Assembly (NCBI RefSeq): GCF_051414055.1
Contig: NZ_JBLKNX010000015.1
Coordinates: forward strand, 62,001-126,000
Direction: 5' to 3'
Length of the DNA stretch: 64,000 nt
From: Halosimplex halobium
GTDB lineage: Archaea; Halobacteriota; Halobacteria; Halobacteriales; Haloarculaceae
Below the pieces are notes generated by a model. The model searched no databases and was not told where the DNA came from. It saw nothing but the letters and a program-made list of their open reading frames with translations. Position 1 is the stretch's first letter. Each line of letters opens with the position of its first letter. The position numbers were made by a program, and so were the translations under genes. Below, piece by piece: positions 17,353 to 24,749 of this stretch.

Positions 17353-17571
17353 ATGTCCCTCCGAGCGAAACTCGGCGAGCGGCTCGAAGCGTGGAACAGC
17401 GCGGGACGGCTGCAGTGGGCGGTCCCCGGCGCCGGGGGCCTCGGCGGCGTCGCCGGCGCCCTGCTCGCGCTCGCCGTCGAACCGTGGGCGCTCTCCGGCG
17501 CGGTGACGGCCGGGCTGGGCGCCGGACTGGGCGCCGCCCTCGCGATCGTCCTCGCCGCCGCGCTGGACTGA
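17353..17571 (+). CDS. Small membrane protein downstream of gapA
   Basis: 72 residues. A short amphipathic start (MSLRAKLGERLEAWNSAGR) is followed by two Gly/Ala-rich hydrophobic helices (about 23-42 and 48-70). The gap to gapA is only 56 nt and the strand is the same, so co-transcription is possible. No family or function recognised. Small hydrophobic proteins of this kind are common in haloarchaea. Confidence 0.6.
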   Translation: MSLRAKLGERLEAWNSAGRLQWAVPGAGGLGGVAGALLALAVEPWALSGAVTAGLGAGLGAALAIVLAAALD

Positions 17572-17687
17572 TCGCGGTCGGTCGCGACCGGTTCCTGTGG
17601 AACCGGCCGACCGGGCTTCGGTCCTGAGTCGTGTGACGATGTGACTCAATACCACACCTTATTCGGACGCAGCGTCTAGATCACGTA

Positions 17688-17930
17688 GTGCGACACCCGA
17701 CCAGTCCTGACGAATCGACCGGCGATGCGGTGAGGCGAGCGGTGGGGGCATCCGAAGACCACCCCGTGGCGTCGGCCCCACTGCCGGGAGAAACGACCGA
17801 CACGGGGTCCGTCGACGGGGCCGCCGGAAACGGACCGAACGCGGACCCGCTCCCCTCTCCCGGCACGGCTGTCTCGCTCGGCACCGACGACCCCGACACG
17901 GCAGCCGAGTTCGACAGCGAACCGAACTGA
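17688..17930 (+). CDS. Doubtful small acidic ORF
   Basis: 80 residues from a GTG, rich in Asp, Pro, Gly and Ser, with no predicted fold. Codon pattern is compatible with coding, and it ends 12 nt before the zinc-finger gene. The opposite strand is also open for 72 residues. I list it only as a candidate: it could be a disordered protein or simply open sequence of high GC. Confidence 0.25.
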   Translation: MRHPTSPDESTGDAVRRAVGASEDHPVASAPLPGETTDTGSVDGAAGNGPNADPLPSPGTAVSLGTDDPDTAAEFDSEPN

Positions 17931-17942
17931 GGGTGTTCTCGG

Positions 17943-18101
17943 ATGCCAACGCGCGACGGTTCGACGATCGCTCGGTGCGCCGACTGCGGTCGGGTGTACG
18001 CCTCGTACTACTTCGACGGCACGCTGAACACCCCCGCCGGAGACAGTTGCCCGAACTGCGGGGGGCGGAAACTGGTCGACGTCGGGGAAAGCGAGACGTG
18101 A
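17943..18101 (+). CDS. Small zinc-finger protein, two CxxC knuckles
   Basis: 52 residues: MPTRDGSTIARCADCGRVYA opens it, and CPNCGG follows near residue 38. Two CxxC pairs about 22 residues apart make a zinc ribbon, the pattern of the abundant one-domain zinc-finger micro-proteins of haloarchaea. Between them is an aromatic-rich loop (VYASYYFDGT). It lies 118 nt before pgk on the same strand. Role unknown; such proteins have been tied to regulation of metabolism and biofilm in Haloferax. Confidence 0.7.
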   Translation: MPTRDGSTIARCADCGRVYASYYFDGTLNTPAGDSCPNCGGRKLVDVGESET

Positions 18102-18219
18102 CCCGCCACGGTGCGCACCCGGTGCGCGAGCGGGCCCGCCGGGCCGAAATCGGGTGAACGCCGCCTCGCGAGCGAGCGGACGTTTTTTCTCGCCGCCGGG
18201 CGACGGATCGAACGACACC

Positions 18220-19434
18220 ATGGCCTCGTTCAAGACGCTCGACGACCTGGCGGACGGACAGCGCGTGCTCGTGCGGCTCGACCTGAACTCCCCCGTAGAG
18301 GACGGCGAGGTACAGGACAACCGCCGGTTCTCCCGCCACGCCGAGACGGTCCGGGAACTCGCCGAGCGCGACTTCCGTGTCGTACTGATGGCCCACCAGG
18401 GCCGTCCCGGCCGCGACACGTTCGTCTCGCTCGAACAGCACGCCGATATCCTGGGACGGCACGTCGGGCACCCCGTCGAGTTCGTCCCAGATACCTTCGG
18501 CGACCGCGCGATCTCGGCGATCAACGACCTCGAAGGTGGGGAGGTCCTCCTGCTGGAGAACACGCGGATGTGCGACGAGGAACTGCCCGAGGAGGAGCCG
18601 ACGGAGAAGGCCGAGACGGAGTTCGTGCGCGCGCTGGCGCCGGAGTTCGACGCCTACGTCAACGACGCCTACTCGGCGGCCCACCGCAGCCACGCCTCGC
18701 TCGTGGGGTTCCCGCTGGCGCTGCCCGCGTACGCGGGTCGGGTCATGGAGACCGAGTACGAGGCCAACACGGCCATCGCCGAGCGGGAGTTCGACGGCGA
18801 GGTGACCATGGTCGTCGGGGGGACGAAAGCCTCCGACGTGATCGACGTGATGACCGCCCTGGAGGACAAGGTCGACACCTTCCTCCTCGGCGGTATCGCG
18901 GGCGAGCTCTTCCTCCGCGCGACCGACGTGCCCGTCGGGCGCGACATCGAGGGGATGGACCTCTTCGACGACCAGTGGGCGGAAAACGAGGAGACGATCC
19001 GCAGTCTCCTCGACGACTACGGCGACCAGATCCGGCTGGCCCTCGACCTGGCGTTCGAGGACGAGGACGGCGAGCGGTCGGAGATCGAGGTGCGCGACAT
19101 CGAGGAGAAAGACCGGGCGTTCCTCGACGTGGGGTCGAACACGGTCTCGGAGTACGCCGCGACGATCGAAGACTCGGAGGCCGTCTTCGTCAAGGGGGCG
19201 CTCGGCCTGTTCGAGGACGAGCGGTTCGCCGACGGGACCGTGGGCGTCCTCGAAGCGATCGCCGGGACGGACTGTTTCTCGGTCGTGGGCGGCGGCGACA
19301 CCTCGCGGGCCATCGAGATGTACGGGATGAGCGAGGACGACTTCGGCCACGTCTCGATCGCCGGCGGCGCGTACATCCGCGCGCTGACGGGCGAGCGGCT
19401 GGTCGGCGTCGAGGTCCTGCGCGAAGGGGAGTGA
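18220..19434 (+). CDS. pgk: Phosphoglycerate kinase
   Basis: 404 residues, normal for the enzyme. N-terminal domain motifs are RLDLNSPV (substrate loop) and the HQGRP region; the C-terminal domain has GGTKASDV and VGGGDTSRA for nucleotide binding. It transfers phosphate between 1,3-bisphosphoglycerate and ADP, the step after GAPDH. The ATG at 18220 follows a T-rich stretch (CGTTTTTTCTC at about 18180-18190) about 30-40 nt upstream, a plausible promoter. It lies between the two GAPDH genes, as in other haloarchaea. Confidence 0.95.
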   Translation: MASFKTLDDLADGQRVLVRLDLNSPVEDGEVQDNRRFSRHAETVRELAERDFRVVLMAHQGRPGRDTFVSLEQHADILGRHVGHPVEFVPDTFGDRAISAINDLEGGEVLLLENTRMCDEELPEEEPTEKAETEFVRALAPEFDAYVNDAYSAAHRSHASLVGFPLALPAYAGRVMETEYEANTAIAEREFDGEVTMVVGGTKASDVIDVMTALEDKVDTFLLGGIAGELFLRATDVPVGRDIEGMDLFDDQWAENEETIRSLLDDYGDQIRLALDLAFEDEDGERSEIEVRDIEEKDRAFLDVGSNTVSEYAATIEDSEAVFVKGALGLFEDERFADGTVGVLEAIAGTDCFSVVGGGDTSRAIEMYGMSEDDFGHVSIAGGAYIRALTGERLVGVEVLREGE

Positions 19435-19440
19435 CCGGCG

Positions 19441-19611
19441 TCAGGCCCGGCGACACCAGGCGTGGCGCGCGGTCCAGTCGTCGGCGGGCGGGTCCGCGCG
19501 GACGACCCGCCCACCCGAACCCCCGTTCGCTTCCGGTGGCGTGCCATCCCGTTGACCCTCCCCGGTGAGCCGTGCGTGCCGCCGCGTCCAGTCGCCGCCG
19601 ATCTCTCCCAT
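19441..19611 (-). CDS. Candidate small protein with a duplicated DWTxRHA motif
   Basis: 56 residues from the ATG at 19611. The motif DWTRRHA near the N-terminus recurs as DWTARHA near the C-terminus, so it looks like an internal duplication. A TATA-like TTTATTAT on this strand at about 19629-19638 lies about 23 nt upstream, and an inverted repeat sits behind it (19666-19683). These signals favour a real gene, although the product is unlike any family I recognise. It converges on pgk with a 6-nt gap. Confidence 0.4.
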   Translation of the reverse strand: MGEIGGDWTRRHARLTGEGQRDGTPPEANGGSGGRVVRADPPADDWTARHAWCRRA

Positions 19612-19665
19612 GTGCCCTGCTTGGCCCGCGATAATAAATTTCTTTCTCAAAACCGTGAAATAAAG

Positions 19666-19683
19666 TAACTCGGCGGCGAGTTA
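19666..19683. promoter_or_regulatory. Inverted repeat TAACTCG-N4-CGAGTTA, possible operator
   Basis: Perfect 7-nt arms at 19666-19672 and 19677-19683 with a 4-nt spacer. The right arm continues into a 16-nt string, CGAGTTAATCTCTCGG, that is nearly repeated on the other strand upstream of the type II GAPDH gene (21748-21763). A regulator binding site serving the small ORF at 19441 and possibly the cluster is a reasonable guess. Confidence 0.4.
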
Positions 19684-19746
19684 ATCTCTCGGAGGAGCGG
19701 TCACGGGAACGGCGATTCCGGCGGTGGGTCAGGACGGCGGGGCGTT

Positions 19747-20045
19747 CTACTCCTCGGCGGAGTCCCGGGGGTCGTAGCCGAACACGTCGCGGGCGTGGTC
19801 GATGCCGAACTATCGATTCTCGTCGTCGCTGACGCCGTAGAACACGTCGAATTCGACGGCGTCGTCGGCGAGACAGGGCTCGACCATCTGGGCGATGTCG
19901 CGGCGGGACTGCCACATGCAGCGCATCCGGGCGACCTGCTCGTCGTAGCCTCGGAGTCGTGCTCGAAGCGCCCCTAGTCGACCCCACGCTGGGCGTCGCC
20001 GTAGAGGTGGTCGTACCCGGCGTCGCGGACCGCACAGACCGGACG
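19747..20045 (-). pseudogene. Remnant of an extended SDR (NAD-dependent epimerase/dehydratase), C-terminal end only
   Basis: Reading the minus strand gives AVRDAGYDHLYGDAQRGVD, a TAG stop (19974-19976), GRFEHDSEA, a frameshift near 19948-19951, YDEQVARMRCMWQSRRDIAQ on to FYGVSDDENR, a second TAG (19810-19812) where the family has Trp, and finally FGIDHARDVFGYDPRDSAEE. The phrases MWQSRRDIAQ, FYGVSD and IDHAR..GY.P.DSAEE are the C-terminus of haloarchaeal SDR sugar/uronate dehydrogenase-like proteins. The N-terminal Rossmann half is gone. With two nonsense changes, a frameshift and a deletion it cannot be functional. Confidence 0.85.
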
Positions 20046-20092
20046 CGGCGCCGAGGGACACGTTGATTGTCCGTCCGCGGGAACGACCAGGC

Positions 20093-20596
20093 ATGCGACT
20101 CGGTATCGTCTCAGACACACACGACGACCTCGAGGCCGTCGAGGCGGCCGTCGGGACCTTCGAGCGCGAGGACTGCGACGCCGTCGTCCACTGCGGCGAC
20201 ATCGTCGCTCCGTTCTCGGCGACGCCGTTCGACGCGGAGTTCGAGTTCCACGCCGTCCGGGGCAACAACGACGGCGAGTGGGCGCTGGCCGAGACGGTCG
20301 ACGACTTCGGAACCTACCACGGCGAGACGGCCGAACTGACGTTCGACGGCCGGGCGTTCGTCGTCTACCACGGCACGAGCGGGACCGTCGTCGACGCGCT
20401 CGTCGAGTGTGGCCGCTACGACTACGTGCTGCACGGACACACCCACGAGTTCGCCCGCGAGAAACGGTCGGGAACCGTCCGGATCAACCCCGGCGGCATC
20501 CCCTTCGAGGGTGCGCCCGGGCCGCACTACGCCGTCGTCCTCGACACCGACTCCGGGAAGTTCGAGCGACACGCGCTGTCGGAGGGGATCGAGTAA
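20093..20596 (+). CDS. YfcE/MJ0936-type metallophosphoesterase
   Basis: 167 residues, typical for this compact phosphodiesterase family. Metal-binding motifs are all present: SDTHDD (8-13), CGDIV, GNNDGE, and the C-terminal HGHTHE. Two metal ions at this site hydrolyse phosphodiesters; natural substrates of the archaeal members are not established. The ATG at 20093 begins exactly with the first beta-strand (MRLGIVSDTH). It lies between the SDR remnant and the type II GAPDH gene, convergent with the latter (21 nt apart). Confidence 0.9.
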   Translation: MRLGIVSDTHDDLEAVEAAVGTFEREDCDAVVHCGDIVAPFSATPFDAEFEFHAVRGNNDGEWALAETVDDFGTYHGETAELTFDGRAFVVYHGTSGTVVDALVECGRYDYVLHGHTHEFAREKRSGTVRINPGGIPFEGAPGPHYAVVLDTDSGKFERHALSEGIE

Positions 20597-20617
20597 GGGA
20601 GCGGAAAGAGAGCGGCG

Positions 20618-21700
20618 TCAGTCGTCGTCGAGTGCGCCGTCGGCGACGGCGGGCGAGCGGACGGGGTCGCGGAGCGACCCGCCGATCCCCCCGTCGAGGC
20701 CGAGCGCGTCCTCGGTGAGCGTCGTGCTCTCCTCGCGGTCGGCGGTGTCGGCGGCGGCGCGGACGGCGTCGACGTTCTCCGGCACCACGTCGGCCTCCTG
20801 GTGGATGGCCTGGAAGAGGTAGAGGTCCCGGCCCTCGACGGTCACGGAGTCGCCCCAGATGCAGTTCTCCCAGCAGTCACCGCGCGGGCGGCCGGCGTCC
20901 TGGGCGAACTCCTTGAGCTTGCCCGCGCCGTCGATGTCCAGCTCCGGCGGGACGAGGACCAGCCGCGACTCCGCGTCGAGCAGCTCGCGGACGGACTCCG
21001 CGTCGGCGGGGTCGTCGAGCGTCACGTTGACCGAGTGGGTGTGCATCAGCGTCGCGGGCACCTTCATACCCATCGTGTCCACGTCCAGGTCCGGGAAGAC
21101 CGTGTTCAGGTCGGGGCCGTGGTGGGAGGGGATCTCCACGGGGTCGGGCAGGGTGTCGTTGATCGGCCCGCGGTCTGTCTGGCCGGGGTCGCCGCCGCGG
21201 CGGACGAGCGTGACGCGGGCCTTCTCGATCCCGAACTCCTCGGCGATAGGCGCGAACAGCCGCGAGAGCCCTGTCGTGTTGCAGGAGACGACGCGGACGG
21301 TGTCGGCGCCGCGGGCGGCCTCGTAGCTGGCGCGGGCGTTGAAGCTCACCTCGGCCACGTCGGCGTCCTCGCCGCCCTGGAAGATAGCGGGCGTGTCGTG
21401 CTCGCGGTACAGGTCGGCGTTCTCGGCGCCGACCCCGGCGGGCGTGGCGTCGATCATCACGTCGCTCTCGGCGACGAGTTCGTCGACGGTGCCCGCCGTG
21501 TCGAAGCCGGCGGCGGCGAAGGCGTCGCTCCGGTCGCCGTCGGCCGCGTAGAGGGGGTAGCCCCGTTCGAGCGCGACCTTCGCCTCGAAGTTCGGGGTGG
21601 TCTTGGCGACGCCGGCGACCGCCATGTCCGGCTGGGCCCGTATCGCGTCCGCCACGCGCTTGCCGATCGTCCCGTACCCGTTGACGCCGACCTGTATCAT
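20618..21700 (-). CDS. gapB: Glyceraldehyde-3-phosphate dehydrogenase, archaeal type II
   Basis: 360 residues. VGVNGYGTIGKRVADAI is the archaeal nucleotide-binding start and VVSCNTTGLSR the active site (Cys140). The type II enzyme shares little sequence with the type I enzyme 4 kb away; in Haloferax volcanii it serves gluconeogenesis. The C-terminus carries an acidic extension (about 320-360) after the catalytic fold. ATG 21700 is preceded directly by GGAGGT on the coding strand, too close to act as a normal ribosome binding site. A near-palindrome lies 40-60 nt upstream. Confidence 0.95.
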   Translation of the reverse strand: MIQVGVNGYGTIGKRVADAIRAQPDMAVAGVAKTTPNFEAKVALERGYPLYAADGDRSDAFAAAGFDTAGTVDELVAESDVMIDATPAGVGAENADLYREHDTPAIFQGGEDADVAEVSFNARASYEAARGADTVRVVSCNTTGLSRLFAPIAEEFGIEKARVTLVRRGGDPGQTDRGPINDTLPDPVEIPSHHGPDLNTVFPDLDVDTMGMKVPATLMHTHSVNVTLDDPADAESVRELLDAESRLVLVPPELDIDGAGKLKEFAQDAGRPRGDCWENCIWGDSVTVEGRDLYLFQAIHQEADVVPENVDAVRAAADTADREESTTLTEDALGLDGGIGGSLRDPVRSPAVADGALDDD

Positions 21701-21739
21701 ACCTCCGGGTTCACCGGCGACGGGCATAATTCTTTTCAC

Positions 21740-21763
21740 GTTAATTCTCGAGAAATTAACTCG
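21740..21763 (-). promoter_or_regulatory. Near-palindrome upstream of gapB
   Basis: GTTAATTCTCGAGAAATTAAC (given here as two overlapping parts: GTTAATTCTCGAG and CGAGAAATTAAC) is one base short of a perfect palindrome, centred on CTCGAG, 40-60 nt upstream of the ATG. On the minus strand it reads CGAGTTAATTTCTCGA, matching 14 of the 16 bases found at 19677-19692. Location and symmetry suggest an operator for glycolytic/gluconeogenic control. Confidence 0.5.
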
Positions 21764-21844
21764 GAAGCGAAAAAGGGATTCCGAGCGGAGCGCCGCTAAA
21801 GCCGTCATTGAGAGGGGGTATCACGGTAATCGATCGCGATCCGC

Positions 21845-22849
21845 TCAGCCGTCGTCGGAGGCGTTGGCGACCGTTTCCGGAGGGACCCTGGCGGGGTCGG
21901 CAGTGGGCGTCGGCGAGGGGTTGGCTGTCGGCGGCGGTCCGGCCGTCCCCGAGGGGGTGACGGTCGACGACGGGGCGGCCGTCCCCCGCCGGTCGGTCGC
22001 GGCGTCGGGGACCCACCCGGGGCGGTCGACGGTCGTCTCGCCGACACGGTCGTAGGTGTAGCGCCACTCGACGGCGATCCGCTCGTCGACGTTGCGGAGG
22101 ACGAACTCGTAGTGGACAGCGCGGACGTACCCCTCGGGGGCGACCCACAGCGTCGCCCGGAAGTCGTGGACGGCGTAGGCGCTGTAGGTCTCGGGGATCG
22201 CCGGCGGGACGTGGTCGGAGACGATCCGCGCGTAGGGGCGGCCGTCCCTGGTGACCACGTCGACGGAGTCGTACCCCGTCTCGACGAACATGAGCACCTC
22301 GAAGGAGACGGCCTCGGCGTAGCGCTGGCCGGCCGGGCCGGTCACCGGCATCGTCACGGGCGAGACCGCGGTCCCGTTCGGGGAGACGACCCGCCGGTAG
22401 GCGCCCTCGCGGTCGCCGTAGGTGAGCGTCAGGTTCGTGCCGCCGTCCTCGTTGCGGACCAGGAAGCGTCCGTCGGCTCCCACGGCGATCCGACGGTCGT
22501 ATTCGCGGGTGATCACCCCGTCGCCGCCCGCGGTGCGCCGCTCCCACGACAGCGTGTACGAGTGCGACGACAGGTAGTCGACGTGTGCGGCGTACAGTCC
22601 GCTGGCGTTGACCGTCCCGCCGGCCGAGATGGCCGGGAACGCCCCCAGTCGCTCCCTGGGCGTCGACGGTGCGGGCGTGTCGGTCGACCCCAGCTCCGGG
22701 ACGGGCGCGGGCGTCACGGTGTCGGCGGGCGTCGGCTCGCCGCCGCCCGCGAGCGCGCTACAGCCCGCGAGCACGACGAGGAGGGCCGTGGCGACCAGCA
22801 GCGCGCTCGTGGGCACCCCACCGCGGTCCGGTCCGGCCGTCGCGCTCAT
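21845..22849 (-). CDS. Lipoprotein with Thr/Pro-rich tail, paralog of the upstream gene
   Basis: 334 residues. LVVLAGC (Cys about 28) is a lipobox. The central domain is a beta-rich haloarchaeal lipoprotein domain (about 70-270) resembling its upstream neighbour: both have a motif RxDxxxxVGETxVxRPxWV near the end, which here reads YTYDRVGETTVDRPGWV. The C-terminal 60 residues are Pro/Thr/Ala/Ser-rich and likely O-glycosylated spacer. It overlaps the upstream gene by 4 nt. The domain probably belongs to the DUF7537 lipoprotein group; function unknown. Confidence 0.8.
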   Translation of the reverse strand: MSATAGPDRGGVPTSALLVATALLVVLAGCSALAGGGEPTPADTVTPAPVPELGSTDTPAPSTPRERLGAFPAISAGGTVNASGLYAAHVDYLSSHSYTLSWERRTAGGDGVITREYDRRIAVGADGRFLVRNEDGGTNLTLTYGDREGAYRRVVSPNGTAVSPVTMPVTGPAGQRYAEAVSFEVLMFVETGYDSVDVVTRDGRPYARIVSDHVPPAIPETYSAYAVHDFRATLWVAPEGYVRAVHYEFVLRNVDERIAVEWRYTYDRVGETTVDRPGWVPDAATDRRGTAAPSSTVTPSGTAGPPPTANPSPTPTADPARVPPETVANASDDG

Positions 22850-23730
22850 CGCTCGCTCCCTCCGCCGGTCGCGGTCGCCGGCGATGCGCTCGTGGTCGGC
22901 ACCGACGCGGTCGCGGTCGCCGTCCCGCCGTCGGGCCGCTCGGCGACCCAGTCGGGCCGGGACACGTCCGTCTCGCCGACGCCCCGGTACGCCGAGCGCA
23001 GCGACACCGTGACCTCGTCGCCCCGGAGCGCGTACTCGTACTCGACGACCACCGCCCGCACGAGCCCCCCGGTGGTCACGTACGCGGTCGCGGTGTAGTC
23101 GGTAATCGTCTGTTTCGCGTGGCCGTCGGTGATGGTCGACGGCGGGGCCGTCACGTGGACGCGGTAGTAGGTCCGGCCGTCCCGCTCGACCGGCGAGACC
23201 GAGGCGCCGTCGACCGGGAAGTAGCGGCCGAGCGTCTGGCCGGTCCGCAGGTAGTGTCTGTGGTCGGGGTCGCCGCCGCCGACGCGGTACCCCGAGCCGT
23301 TCGCCAGCGAACTCCGGACGTAGCGGCCGGTGTCGTCGGCGTAGACGGCGCCGCCCGCCGTCCCGGTCATCCGCCGGGTGAGCAGATAGGAGCCGTCCGC
23401 GTCGACCCGCAGCCGCCGCGCGGCGATGTCGACGGTCGCGTCGGCCGTCCCGTCGCCCGGCGCGCGGACGGTGCGGCTGTAGTTCAGCCGCCATTCGAAC
23501 GACCGGCCGTCGAGGGCCGCGAAGTGGGCCCGCGCCAGCGTGCCGGGCGAGACGCTCCCGTTCGGGGCGATCCCGGGCGGGGGCGTCGGCGTCGTCGCGG
23601 GCGTGTCGGTCTGGACCGGCATCGGCGTCACGGTCTCGGGGGGCGCCGGCCCGGCGTCCCCGGGTGCGAGGGCGCTACACCCCGCCAGCGTCACCGCGAG
23701 CGCCGCGACCAGCGCGAGCCGTCGGACCAT
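22846..23730 (-). CDS. Lipoprotein of a haloarchaeal domain family (DUF7537-like)
   Basis: 294 residues. Signal MVRRLALVAALAVTLAGCSA with lipobox LAGC (Cys18), then a Pro/Thr linker (about 25-55) and a beta-rich domain ending YRGVGETDVSRPDWV. The C-terminus is a Thr/Ala/Ser tail. The start is clear because the ATG opens the signal peptide. It is co-transcribed and translationally coupled (ATGA overlap) with its paralog at 21845, suggesting a tandem duplication whose products work together on the cell surface. Confidence 0.8.
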   Translation of the reverse strand: MVRRLALVAALAVTLAGCSALAPGDAGPAPPETVTPMPVQTDTPATTPTPPPGIAPNGSVSPGTLARAHFAALDGRSFEWRLNYSRTVRAPGDGTADATVDIAARRLRVDADGSYLLTRRMTGTAGGAVYADDTGRYVRSSLANGSGYRVGGGDPDHRHYLRTGQTLGRYFPVDGASVSPVERDGRTYYRVHVTAPPSTITDGHAKQTITDYTATAYVTTGGLVRAVVVEYEYALRGDEVTVSLRSAYRGVGETDVSRPDWVAERPDGGTATATASVPTTSASPATATGGGSER

Positions 23731-23872
23731 TGGCGGACGTTAGGACGAGACGCACATAAGGGGCGCGACGAGGTGCGGGTCGGCCGGCCAGCCGCGCCGC
23801 GAGCGCGGACCGCCCGCAGGGTCGCCGGTCGCTCCCGAAAGGGACAAGACGGCCGGGACGAACCTGTGGGAT

Positions 23873-24616
23873 GTGCGAATCGAGAACAGCTTCATCCCGG
23901 TCGACGGCGTGGGCGAGCGGACCGAGCGGTCGCTGTGGGAGTCGGGGGTCACCCACTGGGACGCGTTCGACCCGTCGGCCGTCGGCGCCCGGCAGGCCGA
24001 GAACATCGAGTCGTTCGTCGCGACGGCCGCCGAGCGCCTCGACGACGACGACGCCGCGTTCTTCCGCGAGCGGTTCCCCTCCGGGAGCCACTGGCGGTGT
24101 TACGAGAACTTCCGCGAGGACGCCTGCTTCCTCGACATCGAGACGACGGGGCTCGACCAGCAACGCGACGACGTGACGGTCGTCGGCCTGCACACCCCCG
24201 GCGAGACAGAGACGCTCGTCGCCGGCCGGGACCTGACCGCCGACCGCCTCCAGCGCCGGCTCGACGACGCGAACCTGCTCGTGACGTTCAACGGCAAGCG
24301 CTTCGACGTGCCCTTCCTCGAGTCGGCGTTCGGCGTGGACGTGGACGCCCCCCACGTCGACCTGATGTACCCCTGCCGGCGGCTGGGGCTGACCGGCGGG
24401 CTGAAGGCCATCGAGCGGGAGACGGGTATCGACCGCGACCGGCCGGACCTGTCCGGCGAGGACGCCGTCCGGCTGTGGCGCGAGTACGAGCGGGGCGACG
24501 AGTCGGCGCTGGAGACGCTGGTGTCGTACAACCGCGACGACACCGAGAACCTCCGCGCGCTCGCCGACCGCGTGACCGACCGCCTCGACAGCGACGTGTT
24601 CGTCACGCCGGAGTGA
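23873..24616 (+). CDS. RNase H-fold 3'-5' exonuclease-like protein (YprB type)
   Basis: 247 residues from a GTG (the ATG two bases earlier is in another frame). An N-terminal helical part (about 1-75; GVGERTERSLWESGVTHWDAF looks like a helix-hairpin-helix DNA-binding unit) precedes the DEDD-type nuclease domain: LDIETTG (88-94), VTFNGKRFDVPFL, VDLMYPCRRLGLTGGLK and YNRDDTENL supply the acidic residues. This RNase_H_2/YprB family is linked to DNA repair or RNA turnover. It stands between divergent or unrelated genes, so context does not refine it. Confidence 0.85.
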   Translation: MRIENSFIPVDGVGERTERSLWESGVTHWDAFDPSAVGARQAENIESFVATAAERLDDDDAAFFRERFPSGSHWRCYENFREDACFLDIETTGLDQQRDDVTVVGLHTPGETETLVAGRDLTADRLQRRLDDANLLVTFNGKRFDVPFLESAFGVDVDAPHVDLMYPCRRLGLTGGLKAIERETGIDRDRPDLSGEDAVRLWREYERGDESALETLVSYNRDDTENLRALADRVTDRLDSDVFVTPE

Positions 24617-24715
24617 GCGGCGAGTCGCTCCCGGGGCGAGCCGGTCCGCCGCGCGAGCCCCGTGGCCGCTCCGGCCACTCTCGACGGACGCGACGGGCTC
24701 GCAAGCGGGATCTAA

Positions 24716-24725
24716 AGAAACTTAA
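24716..24725 (+). promoter_or_regulatory. TATA element of the arylsulfotransferase-like gene
   Basis: AAACTTAAC is centred about 29 nt upstream of the ATG at 24750. A leaderless transcript from here would begin too late to include the GTG at 24741, which supports the ATG as start. Confidence 0.5.
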
Positions 24726-24749
24726 CGGTTCATTACACACGTGTGGGAC

